32,678 nucleotides of DNA, taken from the IMG/VR virus record IMGVR_UViG_3300003886_000029, positions 1-32,678 of that record; one strand, written 5' to 3'. The position numbers and the translations under genes were made by a program. Numbering within the stretch: position 1 is the first letter of the stretch; every line of letters starts with the position of its first letter. A model generated the notes under the pieces. It did not search any database. It was not told the DNA's origin and worked only from the letters and a program-made list of their open reading frames with translations. This DNA comes from a virus. Below are positions 14,788 through 24,647 of this stretch, piece by piece.

Positions 14788-17700
14788 GGTTTAAAGAACT
14801 CCGGCCCTTCCCTACGCTCTTGAATCTCGTACTGCGGCAATTCCTCCGGCACACTCAGATTGTCTTTCCTCACCATTTCATACATCTCTCTATACTGATC
14901 AACGCTGAATTGGTGTTGGATTTGGATTATGTCACCATTTCCTCGTTTAAACAGACTTTCGCCTTCGCCGCTATGTTCAATGAGCCAACCCAACATGCGA
15001 AGGCGACCCACCTTGCTGCCAATGCCTATAGCCCTTCTCAAGGCCATATCGCCTTCCGACCCCGGTCCAATGTTACCTTCCTCGGCCAATTGCTGCCAAG
15101 TGTGAAGCTTCATCAATTTATTGACAGACTCTTTGCGAGATTGTCCAACAAATTCAACGTATCTATCAGCAACAAACCCGGCCCCCCTGTCCATAGCGAT
15201 TAGGTCAACAGAATTACCTGTACCCGGCATCGATAACTGCTTACTTGGGCTACTAATTGGAATCCGAGCATAGGCCAATGCCATACTGGCCGAGTCTTGA
15301 TGATCGTCTGGATTACGTATATTAAACGGAATAAGTCCCCGTTCATATGCATTCCCATAATATACCTTCGGATCGCCTTTCCAATCACGGTTAGGTGGAA
15401 GTCCGTCAGATAAACCCGGAATTGCATTCTTCATCTGTTTAATGACTTGAGTCCCGATATCGGGACCAGTCATGGTCCGCAATCCCGGATCGCCAATACG
15501 TCGGAAATCTCGCAAGATATTGGGGATCAAGAAAGAATTTATTGTGCTGGCCGTAAGGGATCTAGCACGGCTTTGCTCCTTGGATTCAATGGCCACTATT
15601 AGATCTGAAATCGTAGATAGGTAGGACTCATCTTTGATCTGATCCGCTATGGTCAATAATCCTGCGCCTATCCATTCTGTGGCGGGTTGATCAGCATCCG
15701 ACAAAGCGGTATAATCCATGACAGAAGCTATCATCGACAAACTTTGCCCACCGGGAGCGGCTCTTGCCATATCCACCCATTTGCCATGAATCATGATGGA
15801 ATTAGCTTGCCACCCGGCTGCTTCCCATGCTTTTCGCTCTTCCCAATTAGTTGGACCTGTCCCCGATAATTCACCAGCTTCATGTTTGCTCATGGCCCAT
15901 AGCCACATACCCGCCGCAACAACAATCTTGGACTGCGCCGTTTGTCGTTCCAATGGATCGCTACTTGTCAGATGACGGAGAGTTGTGCTTGGGGACACTA
16001 CAGTATTCAGACCCGTCATCTCCATGGAATAACTAAGTAGATTGGCCGGAGTACGAACAAATGGCATTACCATATTGACTGCTAAGCTATTGCTTTGAGC
16101 CGATTGTGCGCCCCTTGCCAATGCTGCAAGCACACCGCCGTATACATTAGGATCATTGGTATATGTCATCTTGGCCGCAAACTCTTTGGCCTCTCGCTCC
16201 ATGGACGCATCCGGGTTATCTAACCACCAGCGATATTGAGTCTCAAAATCCATGCTATCTTCAATGCTTTGTCTACGAGCCCGACGTTCCGCCAGAAAAT
16301 GGAGACGAGAATTAAAATATTGATTCTTGAATAAAGCATCGCCTGCTTCCAACATGCGAACAGGGGTAGTGCCCAATTTCCCGAACGCAGTTTCAGGTAC
16401 ATTAACCACATCGTATCTCAGGCCCAATTCATTGAAGACCTTACCCTCGCCAATATCCCTGCCTAATGCAATTTCTTTGGCAAGATATATACTGTCACGA
16501 AATGATGCGTAATGGCCCTGCAGCTCCGACGCCCAAGATTTCATGGTCAACCGGTCACTTGGGTCAGGAGCAGCTTTAGTGCCTTTAGTGAGATGGTTAT
16601 ACGCCAGATCACGGACATAAGCCAAATTGTTAATGGCCATTCTGGTTGGACTAACAAGCCCATGTTCATAAATACCCGAAGCGGAATTTCCAAGGAAATT
16701 GAAAAAATGTGTGCGCCAGCTTGAAAGCATAAAATTATAACGTATATTCAACAATGCTGAACTTACCTGTGTTCCCCAAATTTTCTTGCTCATCTTAGAG
16801 ACACTGGCTGTCAAATTGTTAATATCGCCGCGAGCGGCATAATCCGCCACAAGCCGAATTGACCGCTCTGTATTGGCCCGTCCGCCCTGAGCAGCGATAG
16901 TGTCCATCAGGGATTGACTAAACTCATAGACTTCATCGGTGGGACGAGATTTAAGGATATTTAATTGACGCGCTGCATTGCCACGTACACCCGAAAACAA
17001 ATCCCGAGTAGCGATGAATTGCATGTGTGCCGAATTAAAAAACGCCAAATCAGTATCGGCCAATTTTCCACCATTGCGCATTAATGACTCAAGTTCACGA
17101 GCAAGGCCCGCCATGCCGTGAGCCTGTGCATTGTAAGTATTACGCAAAAACAAAAGCTCTGCTGGAGTCCAATGGGCCGCTAGATCCTTGGCTGCAATAT
17201 CGATACCCATAGCTTTTAATTCGTCAGCATGCTGCTGTTGCTGCGCATGTGTTATTTTAACGTCCTGCAAACGATTACTTTGGGTCAGGGATTCAGACAT
17301 TGCAATAATCTTAGCTGCACGCGCTGAAAACGGGGACAAATCACCCAATGGACCAGCAACAGTTGGTGGCGGGGCTTTAGTAGTTATCTTAAAATCCGTC
17401 CGACGTAAATTGGACTCTTTCCCTGTGTATCGATTCTTTACGTTATACCAACCATTCTTGGTCCGACCCATTAGCTCGAATTCACGACCAAGGTTATCAA
17501 CAACATAGCTACCGGGACGACCGGGAGCCGCCAATATGAAATCGCCTCTTTCCAACTCGTCAAGTTCAACAATTGCACGAGCCAATTTTTCAGATTCATC
17601 TAGGGGAATATCAGGGTCATTCGCAGAGATGTCATCAGTACGTCGACCAAGTTGAGCCTCGTACGCCTCATCGCCGACCAAACTACGAATCATTGCTTCT

Positions 17701-18989
17701 TCATCAACCTTACCGGCTGTATTGCGGGGCAAATCTTCACCCGCCAAAATGCGCATAGCCAGATCAGCAATATCATCCTTTTGCTCAGTTAATGCCGAAG
17801 CTCGTTGTAATTGACCCACCAACTGTGCCAATTCCTCTTCATTGAGCCGGACATTGGGTTCACCCTTGGGGCCAGTCTCGCGAGTCGTAAATCCCAATTG
17901 ACGGGATAATTCCTTTTCACCCGCAAGTGCCATTCTATCCATACGACGACCGATTAAGCCACCAATGCCGCCTCCCAATACAGCACCCGCACCGAGTCCA
18001 ATGGCCGTGGATTTTGCCGCTTGACCAAGATCAACCTCTTCACGAACATTGGCATCCTTCTCAATATTCTGAACAGTTAAATCGTATCCACCAGCCAATA
18101 AACTACCTTCTGTTGCACCAGCGGAACCGGCAATGATGCCCATCTGTATGGCTTTGGTCAAACCCTTCTTGGCTGTTAATTTAGCTGCGCCTCTAGCAGT
18201 AGCGGCACCGACACCCATTCCTAGATAAGTGGTGGGATCAATACCCACAAATCCAACAGCGCGCATAAACTCGTATGCGCCCCCGTCTGAGAAATCGTAC
18301 ATATTTAACAAGTTTAAAAATGCTAATGCTGAGTCTGGATCATCCCCTGTGAGGATTTTCTGACCAAGTGATCCGGTCATCACAAGATTCCAATTGAACC
18401 CGGCCACTTTCGACTCAGCCCAATCAGAGATTTGTTTATCAGTCATACCCGAAGTCGGCTGACCTGTCAATGAACCTCCACCCAACGGCCCATATTGTCT
18501 GGGCTCGTTTACATTAGGACTCCCCATGAACTCCCAGAACATTTTAGCATTTTCTGCCCACTCATCAGATTTAACCATTGCACTAGTTGATGGTGCCTCA
18601 AAATTCTCGGCCTCGGACTCTGCCGGAGGCAACCACATGCCCTCAATCGGTACGACATCAGTCGGGTCCGGGTTCTCGTCACTCGGACCGTCTTCTGGGG
18701 GGTCTCTCGGCTCATCGGGACCGGTCCCCTCGTCATCGGGACCGGGAGTCGGTACATCGGTGACGGGAGCCACCCGCTCACCACCCGTGGTCACGGAGAG
18801 CCGCCCATCCTGTGCCGCAAGTTCGACATCTCTAGATTGGATAAACGTGTCCTGAACTTCGTTTTGATCAATCCGAGTATTCGGCATAGACTCACGCCAA
18901 AGTTCATATTCAGAGCCAAAACCCTGTGCGTTCATGTTATCGACTTCGTTCTCGTCAGCCTCTTGCAAAAGATCGTCTAATCCACTCAT
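14784..18989 (-). CDS. Large internal virion/ejection protein (T7 gp16 analogue)
   Basis: The 1401-residue protein is the largest here and lies directly after two other core-type genes, the T7 order. Residues about 60-115 form a disordered Pro/Asp/Gly linker (TPGPDDEGTGPDEPRDPP). A glycine-zipper membrane-active segment follows (STAIGLGAGAVLGGGIGGLIG, about 327-347), with another (LGMGVGAATARGAAKL) before it. The remainder is mainly helical. No lytic transglycosylase or nuclease motif could be read, unlike T7 gp16. Such proteins leave the capsid at infection and build the conduit across the cell envelope. A GC-rich linker at 18650-18790 and the palindrome at 15451 lie within the gene. Confidence 0.82.
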   Translation of the reverse strand: MSGLDDLLQEADENEVDNMNAQGFGSEYELWRESMPNTRIDQNEVQDTFIQSRDVELAAQDGRLSVTTGGERVAPVTDVPTPGPDDEGTGPDEPRDPPEDGPSDENPDPTDVVPIEGMWLPPAESEAENFEAPSTSAMVKSDEWAENAKMFWEFMGSPNVNEPRQYGPLGGGSLTGQPTSGMTDKQISDWAESKVAGFNWNLVMTGSLGQKILTGDDPDSALAFLNLLNMYDFSDGGAYEFMRAVGFVGIDPTTYLGMGVGAATARGAAKLTAKKGLTKAIQMGIIAGSAGATEGSLLAGGYDLTVQNIEKDANVREEVDLGQAAKSTAIGLGAGAVLGGGIGGLIGRRMDRMALAGEKELSRQLGFTTRETGPKGEPNVRLNEEELAQLVGQLQRASALTEQKDDIADLAMRILAGEDLPRNTAGKVDEEAMIRSLVGDEAYEAQLGRRTDDISANDPDIPLDESEKLARAIVELDELERGDFILAAPGRPGSYVVDNLGREFELMGRTKNGWYNVKNRYTGKESNLRRTDFKITTKAPPPTVAGPLGDLSPFSARAAKIIAMSESLTQSNRLQDVKITHAQQQQHADELKAMGIDIAAKDLAAHWTPAELLFLRNTYNAQAHGMAGLARELESLMRNGGKLADTDLAFFNSAHMQFIATRDLFSGVRGNAARQLNILKSRPTDEVYEFSQSLMDTIAAQGGRANTERSIRLVADYAARGDINNLTASVSKMSKKIWGTQVSSALLNIRYNFMLSSWRTHFFNFLGNSASGIYEHGLVSPTRMAINNLAYVRDLAYNHLTKGTKAAPDPSDRLTMKSWASELQGHYASFRDSIYLAKEIALGRDIGEGKVFNELGLRYDVVNVPETAFGKLGTTPVRMLEAGDALFKNQYFNSRLHFLAERRARRQSIEDSMDFETQYRWWLDNPDASMEREAKEFAAKMTYTNDPNVYGGVLAALARGAQSAQSNSLAVNMVMPFVRTPANLLSYSMEMTGLNTVVSPSTTLRHLTSSDPLERQTAQSKIVVAAGMWLWAMSKHEAGELSGTGPTNWEERKAWEAAGWQANSIMIHGKWVDMARAAPGGQSLSMIASVMDYTALSDADQPATEWIGAGLLTIADQIKDESYLSTISDLIVAIESKEQSRARSLTASTINSFLIPNILRDFRRIGDPGLRTMTGPDIGTQVIKQMKNAIPGLSDGLPPNRDWKGDPKVYYGNAYERGLIPFNIRNPDDHQDSASMALAYARIPISSPSKQLSMPGTGNSVDLIAMDRGAGFVADRYVEFVGQSRKESVNKLMKLHTWQQLAEEGNIGPGSEGDMALRRAIGIGSKVGRLRMLGWLIEHSGEGESLFKRGNGDIIQIQHQFSVDQYREMYEMVRKDNLSVPEELPQYEIQERREGPEFFKP
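15451..15466. repeat. 16-bp palindrome identical to the core of the 682 terminator
   Basis: GTCCCGATATCGGGAC is the same, base for base, as 685-700. Here it lies inside the large ejection-protein gene, where it encodes GPDIG, and it is followed by GGACCAgtcaTGGTCC, a second small inverted repeat. Confidence 0.85.
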
Positions 18990-20689
18990 TGCACACCTTC
19001 GGTCGGCGCTTCGAATAAGGAGTCATCCCCACCCGGAGCAATTCCTTGTCCCCGATAATACATCGAAAATTGGGCCGCAATTTTCTCAGCCCTGTCCCTG
19101 TTCATCGTTCCACCCTGCACCTGACCGCGCAGCCAATTAATAAATTGTGCTTGCGCTACCGCATCAAATTGTAAATCACGCCCATCCTGAACCATAAACT
19201 GCTTGGCCTCAGGAACAGCATTAGAAAATTCGACGGCAAAAGGTGCATCAAAATTTTCCGATTTAAAAGAATCCCGATTCTGGTTAAAGAATGCTATTGG
19301 ATCTGCCTCTGCCCCATATTGGTCCATATAACTATCAAGGGCTTGCTTAAACTGCACATAAGCAGCGATATTGGATTGATTGCCCGTCAACGCTCCAGTA
19401 ATTGGATCAACCGCACGAGTTGAAGATCCAACTAATTTTGCAGCAGTCGTGTACTGTTGTGAACTGAATGGCGCTCTGACTTTAGCATCAATTTCACGAA
19501 TCAATGTAGCTGCATCAGTACCACTCACTGTGGCTCCAGTAGCCATTGGTGTACCATTGGGGTTCAGGCCCTGAGAGGCAAATATAATGCTCTGACGCAG
19601 AAAATCAGCCCTGTTAGTTACCGTATCCTCCCCACCAGTATATGGGAGTCTGACAATTTGGCCACGCCATCGAGATAAGGTAAATTGATTCGAAGCTTGT
19701 GTAGTGCCGCCCGATTGCAGGGCATTGAACAATACCATGCCCACCTGTCGACTAATATCCTCATTGGCCACGGCCTTGGCTACTTCATCGATTGCTAGAT
19801 CAGCCTGCATCATACGAGCTGTCATTTCTTCACCATTGCCGCGCTGAAAATCAGCTTTCTCTGCCTCAAATTCATGGACCATTTTATCGGCTTGGACATT
19901 TAAGGTGCGCATTTGATCCGGCGACATGCGATTCTCTTCCTCATGTGTCCACATATCAGACACAATTTGATCAACTTCATCCTTATCAGTAGCTTTAATC
20001 AATTGATTCTGCACATTGATTTGATCAATCCGGGGTCCAATTGCCTGTAAACGTTGCGAGACCCACAATGGATCCGCGCCTAGCGCAAGTTGCCGAGCAA
20101 GCATCTCCTTGGCCTGAGCCTCCCGAACCTCGGTTGAGGCATCAGAAGCCAACACTTGTTGGATGCCAGTTTCAGTGATTGCTTGGCCGTGCGCTCGTCG
20201 TTTTGTGATGGATGATTTATTGATTGCCAATGTTCCGGGGGCAACATATCGAGTCATCATTTCCTCGACAAATTTGGCCCGAGCCTTATCGCTGGTTATT
20301 TGATCCGCATAAGCATTGACAATTTCCTGACTTTTTAGTGACCACCATTCATCCGCAACTTCGTGCGTAAACGTAAAGGGTCGCCCAATTTCCTCAACAT
20401 TGCCACTAGCATCGACAATATTGAAACCAATTTCATGGACGATATCATCCGGAATTTCATTGGATTCAACACTGCGAGATGTCTCAAGTTTGGCCCTCAA
20501 AGCCGACAATTCTTGTGCCGCTTGACCAGTAGCCTCAGATAATTGGGTATCCGTCTTCCGCTCAAATAATCCACCCACCGTATCAACCAAGTCACCAATT
20601 GCATCACCAAGTTGTTTGGCATTTGGTCTAGGAAGATTTCGGGCATGACTGGCTCCGAGAGGCCCAACATTTATTCCCGGTAACTTCAT
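18986..20689 (-). CDS. Internal virion protein (T7 gp15 analogue)
   Basis: The 567-residue protein is almost wholly helical and soluble, with many Ala, Gln and Glu residues (ATGQAAQELSALRAKLE, STEVREAQAKEMLARQLALG). The N-terminus is MKLPGINVGPLGASHARNLP. It sits between the small gp14-like gene and the giant ejection gene, each joined by four-base overlaps, the same order as T7 genes 14-15-16. No catalytic motif seen. Assignment rests on order, size and composition. Confidence 0.78.
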   Translation of the reverse strand: MKLPGINVGPLGASHARNLPRPNAKQLGDAIGDLVDTVGGLFERKTDTQLSEATGQAAQELSALRAKLETSRSVESNEIPDDIVHEIGFNIVDASGNVEEIGRPFTFTHEVADEWWSLKSQEIVNAYADQITSDKARAKFVEEMMTRYVAPGTLAINKSSITKRRAHGQAITETGIQQVLASDASTEVREAQAKEMLARQLALGADPLWVSQRLQAIGPRIDQINVQNQLIKATDKDEVDQIVSDMWTHEEENRMSPDQMRTLNVQADKMVHEFEAEKADFQRGNGEEMTARMMQADLAIDEVAKAVANEDISRQVGMVLFNALQSGGTTQASNQFTLSRWRGQIVRLPYTGGEDTVTNRADFLRQSIIFASQGLNPNGTPMATGATVSGTDAATLIREIDAKVRAPFSSQQYTTAAKLVGSSTRAVDPITGALTGNQSNIAAYVQFKQALDSYMDQYGAEADPIAFFNQNRDSFKSENFDAPFAVEFSNAVPEAKQFMVQDGRDLQFDAVAQAQFINWLRGQVQGGTMNRDRAEKIAAQFSMYYRGQGIAPGGDDSLFEAPTEGVQ

Positions 20690-21078
20690 CCTTTTAAGCC
20701 CACATAACTTTGTATGCCACCAGTAACGGCATTCAATACGCCGGTCTGGTAATTCAACTTAGCCTGCTTTAGGCCCAACTGTCGAGCTTCATCGGCATAT
20801 TGCTGCATGAATCCAAGTTCCTTCTTAAATTCGTCTGCCATCACGTCTAAGAATCTTTGGGCCGTTGATCCGCCAGTTTGACGAACACCCGAGGCTTCAA
20901 CCTGCAATGTAGATTGCCCCAATGTCTGGTCTTGGTCAAATTTACGCCTGCGAATATCTTCAAGATTGCTTTTATAACTAAGCTCCGCCTGTCTTTTGTC
21001 AATTTTCTTTTGCTTCCCAGAGCCGAACAATCCACCAAACAATTTGCCGATACCGACTGCTGCTGCTACAAATTCCAT
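20686..21078 (-). CDS. Internal virion protein (T7 gp14 analogue)
   Basis: The 130-residue protein has a glycine-rich N-terminal hydrophobic segment (AAAVGIGKLFGGLFGSGKQ), then a long helix (NLEDIRRRKFDQDQ, MQQYADEARQLGLKQAKLNYQ). This layout is typical of small podovirus core proteins such as T7 gp14 that insert in the outer membrane at infection. It follows the tubular protein A gene directly and overlaps the next gene by four bases. Confidence 0.78.
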   Translation of the reverse strand: MEFVAAAVGIGKLFGGLFGSGKQKKIDKRQAELSYKSNLEDIRRRKFDQDQTLGQSTLQVEASGVRQTGGSTAQRFLDVMADEFKKELGFMQQYADEARQLGLKQAKLNYQTGVLNAVTGGIQSYVGLKG

Positions 21079-21668
21079 TATCGGGTCCTCGCTCCAGTGA
21101 GAATGGTACTCTTCTGTACTTCCGTACGACCCTGACGCCCATCAGCAAATGCCGCTTGGCCAAGTTTCTCTTCGTATAAGCCTTCCATTTTCAATTGAAG
21201 CCGATTATTCTCTGTGAAAGTAATCGCTGTATCCGCAGCCAATCTAGCCGCGAATGCGTGAACAAAACTGGCCGAATAAATATCGGTATTGGTTTCTCGG
21301 ATAATGAACTGTGCCCATACAATTTCTTCACGTGCAAGAATATATCTACCCTCTCGGACCCACCTTGCGCTTTGTAAGTCATTAGTTTGGAGAGTCGCAT
21401 TTGGTCGAAATACACGGTGAACCCAAATGACATCACTAGGAATCAGAAATCGATTGCCCTCACCGAATGCCGGTTGAGTAGCATCGGGAGCAAGTTGTTG
21501 CCTACGGATTGCAAACGTCCATGCATGGTCATTAAGGACTTTATCCCGAGTCAAATCATAATTGGCCTTCATGACAATAGCTTCGTTCTGGTTATCATTG
21601 AGGTTCTGAATTAGGCGTTGCCCCAACCACGACAGAGAAAGATTCACAATTTGTGTTTGATTTGCCAT
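21078..21668 (-). CDS. Tail tubular protein A (T7 gp11-like adaptor)
   Basis: The 196-residue protein has the helical pattern of the adaptor that joins portal and nozzle: NLSLSWLGQ near the start, then DLTRDKVLNDHAWTFAIRR (about 38-56), a motif I recognise in gp11-type proteins. Its ATG shares one base with the stop of tubular protein B. Confidence 0.85.
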   Translation of the reverse strand: MANQTQIVNLSLSWLGQRLIQNLNDNQNEAIVMKANYDLTRDKVLNDHAWTFAIRRQQLAPDATQPAFGEGNRFLIPSDVIWVHRVFRPNATLQTNDLQSARWVREGRYILAREEIVWAQFIIRETNTDIYSASFVHAFAARLAADTAITFTENNRLQLKMEGLYEEKLGQAAFADGRQGRTEVQKSTILTGARTR

Positions 21669-23989
21669 TATATCTCCGAACTCTGAACTTTGCCAAAGAT
21701 AGCCGATACTTCTGAAATCAATGGTCTATCCTGCGAGATTACAATATCCCCTTCCCCCGAGCCAAGGTCAACTATCTCAAAATCACCTGATTTAAATGGT
21801 TCGCCCAAATTCATAGGGGTTGCGGGGGATCGGTCCTGAGGGTATTGACCCTCCACCAAAGGTATTGCTGAATCAACCAAGCGCAAAAATACCTTATTCC
21901 AACGTCGCTTAGATGTTTGAGAGGTACCTCTATTACTGACCCCCTCTAGAGACAATAATTGAAAACTATTGTTATATTCCAATCCAACAAACGCCCTCAA
22001 TCCAAAAGTTGATGCATTTGTTAATGTAATTGACCCAGCGACGACTACTTCATCGGGATACACTGCCCAGAAATCATTGCCAGAGGTTGGATCTACATCC
22101 CTAACGACTACCTTTACTGTTTTACCTTCCAAATGATCGAGACCTATGATAACCCCTGCTAAATCAATATCATTAAGGACCCACGAATCCATAGCGTGTC
22201 GATTGCCTGAGTTAAAGGGCATTTTCTCCAAACGCCAAGTTCCTTCGCGGTCTATTAACATCCATACAACAGCACCTGAGGAAGTATTGGTTATAGATAT
22301 AGATTTTACAAGGCCATCAGTAGTCATCCTATAAAATCCAATCACCTTCTCGGGGTAGTAATAGGTAGCAACAGCTAGAGTACCATTGCCCAACACACAC
22401 AAATATTGGTATGAAGGCTCATCGGACCAGTCCATATCAATAATCTTAGTGCCAAATAGATCTTGAGCAAGGAGATTCAATTCAACCCCGTCCCACCCGA
22501 AATTGGTGCCGCCCTCATCGGCAAAGGTGCGCAATTTACGATCTGATGGACTGGCATAGATCAATTGTCGACCAACCCCTACAGGTTGGACACAAGATGC
22601 GCCCCAATCTGTTTGTGGCGGGAATCCGAAATCATTGAATGCTATCACATTGCCGGGGATGCTCGATACTCCTACAATCTCTGATACATCGGTATTAATT
22701 ATCAATTGTTTTTTATTAGACAAAGCTGTAATTTTACCAGCAGCGGCTAATGGAAATAGTACCGGATCATTTGGATTTACAGCACCGGCATTGTCGAAAT
22801 CTACATACACCCCTGATCTTGATCCCCACATTGTGGCACGATCAGTAGGCACATTGCCTAACCATAATCTGCCATCCCGTATCGTTACAGCCGATGGGTA
22901 ATTACCAGCGGCCCATACGTTGGGAGTAGGTGCCATAAATCCGACTACCGCACTCAATGCGGTCATAACCCAATCGATCCCGTCAAATGTGATCTGCCGC
23001 GGCTCTACATTATTAGATGCAGAAGTTATCCACAACTCTGCTTCTGCTGGGTCCATTGCAGAGTGCATGCACATAAGATCTGGGATAGAATAAGGGGATG
23101 CAAATTCAACTGGTGTACCTGACCCACCGGGGAGGGCAACTACTACAGACGCCTCAAAAAATTGAAAAGGGATCTCATAAGATCTTAATGGAGATACTTG
23201 ATCAGGAGGAATGGGTAATGCAGTGTATCTGACACCCAAACCAAGAGTAAACGAGGGAGCGTTGGGCGTATAGGTAAATGATACCATATTAAAACCAGCA
23301 TCGGTAATAGGTATAATTTCCTCGGTGGCACCGGTCCTAATCACAACCTCCATATCACTAAGAGGTGCGCCACCCAACCTAGTGATATCACCAGTTGATA
23401 TTAGAGCATTAAAATCGATCTCTATGGTGTGAGCAATAGCATCCGCACCAGTCGGCACTTGGATCGTCTGTGTGAGTTCACCGCCTTTGGCTCCATCAGG
23501 CTCAGGCTCTGGAAAACCGGGGTCATTGTTCATCGACAAAGTTTCAGTAAACGCGCCTTCAACAGGCTGCCATGTTATCTGGCTATTGCTTATAGAAGCC
23601 CCAATTGTGTACTGATTATTGTCAAAACTCCAAAATGTTAATTCTGATTGAAAAGTGGGATCAATAACTAAATTGCCGGAGTCACCTCCAGTAATTTGTA
23701 GACCAGTATTACCATCTCGGACGATGATAAATGCATCACCGACTTCAACTATGAAATCTTGATCTAGACTAACACTGAAAGTGAATAGGACAGCTGCACT
23801 ATTACGTGGGTCCATATCGCCGGTATATTGGCTACCATCGCGCATACGTATTGATCCCTGAACTTGAGGGACCCAATTTTCGCAGAATTTTAATCCGGTC
23901 TTGTATACGTCTGAGCTTACTCGACCCCGAACATTCTCAGATATTTCACCGGCAGCAAAGGACTCTTGTATGGGCGATACGCGTGGCAT
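21668..23989 (-). CDS. Tail tubular protein B (T7 gp12-like nozzle)
   Basis: The 773-residue protein opens with the nozzle family signature: SFAAGEISENVRGRVSSDVY, then KFCENWVPQVQGSIRMRDGS (residues about 10-55). The rest is beta-rich with propeller-type blocks (VTIRDGRLWLGNVP). Six copies would form the distal tail tube. Gene order here is B before A in transcription, the reverse of T7 11-12. Confidence 0.9.
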   Translation of the reverse strand: MPRVSPIQESFAAGEISENVRGRVSSDVYKTGLKFCENWVPQVQGSIRMRDGSQYTGDMDPRNSAAVLFTFSVSLDQDFIVEVGDAFIIVRDGNTGLQITGGDSGNLVIDPTFQSELTFWSFDNNQYTIGASISNSQITWQPVEGAFTETLSMNNDPGFPEPEPDGAKGGELTQTIQVPTGADAIAHTIEIDFNALISTGDITRLGGAPLSDMEVVIRTGATEEIIPITDAGFNMVSFTYTPNAPSFTLGLGVRYTALPIPPDQVSPLRSYEIPFQFFEASVVVALPGGSGTPVEFASPYSIPDLMCMHSAMDPAEAELWITSASNNVEPRQITFDGIDWVMTALSAVVGFMAPTPNVWAAGNYPSAVTIRDGRLWLGNVPTDRATMWGSRSGVYVDFDNAGAVNPNDPVLFPLAAAGKITALSNKKQLIINTDVSEIVGVSSIPGNVIAFNDFGFPPQTDWGASCVQPVGVGRQLIYASPSDRKLRTFADEGGTNFGWDGVELNLLAQDLFGTKIIDMDWSDEPSYQYLCVLGNGTLAVATYYYPEKVIGFYRMTTDGLVKSISITNTSSGAVVWMLIDREGTWRLEKMPFNSGNRHAMDSWVLNDIDLAGVIIGLDHLEGKTVKVVVRDVDPTSGNDFWAVYPDEVVVAGSITLTNASTFGLRAFVGLEYNNSFQLLSLEGVSNRGTSQTSKRRWNKVFLRLVDSAIPLVEGQYPQDRSPATPMNLGEPFKSGDFEIVDLGSGEGDIVISQDRPLISEVSAIFGKVQSSEI

Positions 23990-24270
23990 CAGAATCCACC
24001 AGCAACCCAGAATGCCAGTTCCCTGTCTTTAATAGCGCCTGTAAAGTTTAGGGGTGGTGCACCTAAAACTTCATACCACATGTCTCTAATAGTGGCCACA
24101 GCCGCACCCTTGCTTATCAGCATAGTATACCAAAGATCATTAAGCGTATTCCCTGTGCCTCCTTCTGATATTAACCACAACTCAATTAAGTCATTGGTCG
24201 AAGGCGGTCCAGCAGGGAATAAAGTGCGCAACGTTTCGTGACGCGCATCTATGACATTATTAAGGGCCAT
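23989..24270 (-). CDS. Small tail-associated protein, unknown
   Basis: The 93-residue protein contains two related segments, NDLIELWLISEGG-G-TLNDLWY and a later DMWYEVLGAPP, and ends KDRELAFWVAGGF. Such short Trp-rich proteins often lie before nozzle genes in podoviruses; no function is known to me. The ATG (24270) has no clear ribosome site but follows the stop of the overlapping Lys-rich ORF by two bases (TAGCCATG), which suggests coupling to that ORF. Confidence 0.75.
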   Translation of the reverse strand: MALNNVIDARHETLRTLFPAGPPSTNDLIELWLISEGGTGNTLNDLWYTMLISKGAAVATIRDMWYEVLGAPPLNFTGAIKDRELAFWVAGGF

Positions 24271-24272
24271 GG

Positions 24273-24380
24273 CTAGTAGCTAGACTTGCGGCGCTTAGTC
24301 TTCTTCGTCTTTTCCTTGTGCATCGTTTTCTTTTTGTGCATCGTTTTCTTTTTGTGCATCGTCTTCTTTTTGTGCGCCAT
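24273..24380 (-). CDS. Possible tiny Lys-rich protein overlapping the HTH gene
   Basis: The 35-residue ORF reads the 18-bp repeats in a second frame as MHKKKT units, starting MAHKKKT and ending KKTKRRKSSY. Its ATG (24380) has GAGGA nine bases upstream, and its stop lies two bases before the next ATG, which otherwise lacks a ribosome site. A basic peptide of this kind could bind nucleic acid. The alternative is that the frame is an accident of the repeat. Confidence 0.45.
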   Translation of the reverse strand: MAHKKKTMHKKKTMHKKKTMHKEKTKKTKRRKSSY

Positions 24381-24624
24381 CTTTTGGGTCCTCATATTTG
24401 GCCAATCGTTGCAATAGATCAGCGTTTTGGACACGCAACTCTTGAACCTGCGGATTATCATCAACCGCTAAGATTCGTTCATCACGATCATCAATATGTG
24501 CCAAAATCTTCTCCAGCGATTGTTCCGTCATTCGCATCGTTTTAGCAATAATGTGTGCGGGCGTTCCTTCCGCATGCATCCGTTTAATTCTGGCGTGTTG
24601 TCTTACATTTGCACCGACTCTCAT
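24295..24624 (-). CDS. HTH/coiled-coil protein with charged repeat tail
   Basis: The 109-residue protein starts at ATG 24624 behind AAGGAG. Residues about 8-40 (ARIKRMHAEGTPAHIIAKTMRM) look like a helix-turn-helix of the kind that counts as sigma-like or recombinase-like. A leucine-rich helix follows (VQELRVQNADLLQRLAKYE), then repeats of DAQKEN and an acidic end (GKDEED). It lies between the head gene at 24648 and the tail genes. DNA binding is inferred; similar proteins in other phages have no assigned role that I know. Confidence 0.75.
   Translation of the reverse strand: MRVGANVRQHARIKRMHAEGTPAHIIAKTMRMTEQSLEKILAHIDDRDERILAVDDNPQVQELRVQNADLLQRLAKYEDPKDGAQKEDDAQKENDAQKENDAQGKDEED
24317..24370. 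repeat. 18-bp tandem repeat, three copies plus a degenerate fourth
   Basis: The unit TGTGCATCGTTTTCTTTT starts at 24317, 24335 and 24353; the third has one change and a diverged copy follows at 24371. On the minus strand it encodes DAQKEN in the HTH protein and MHKKKT in the overlapping frame. Eighteen bases keep both frames when copy number changes. Confidence 0.9.
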
Positions 24625-24647
24625 GGAGTTCTCCTTATAATAACTAA

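Noticed and set aside
18442-18470. Minus-strand TTGACA-17-TATGAC inside the large ejection-protein gene
   Set aside because: It lacks the GGC flank and TGG extension of the other promoters and lies in the 5' part of a 4-kb gene with no nearby start to serve; likely chance.
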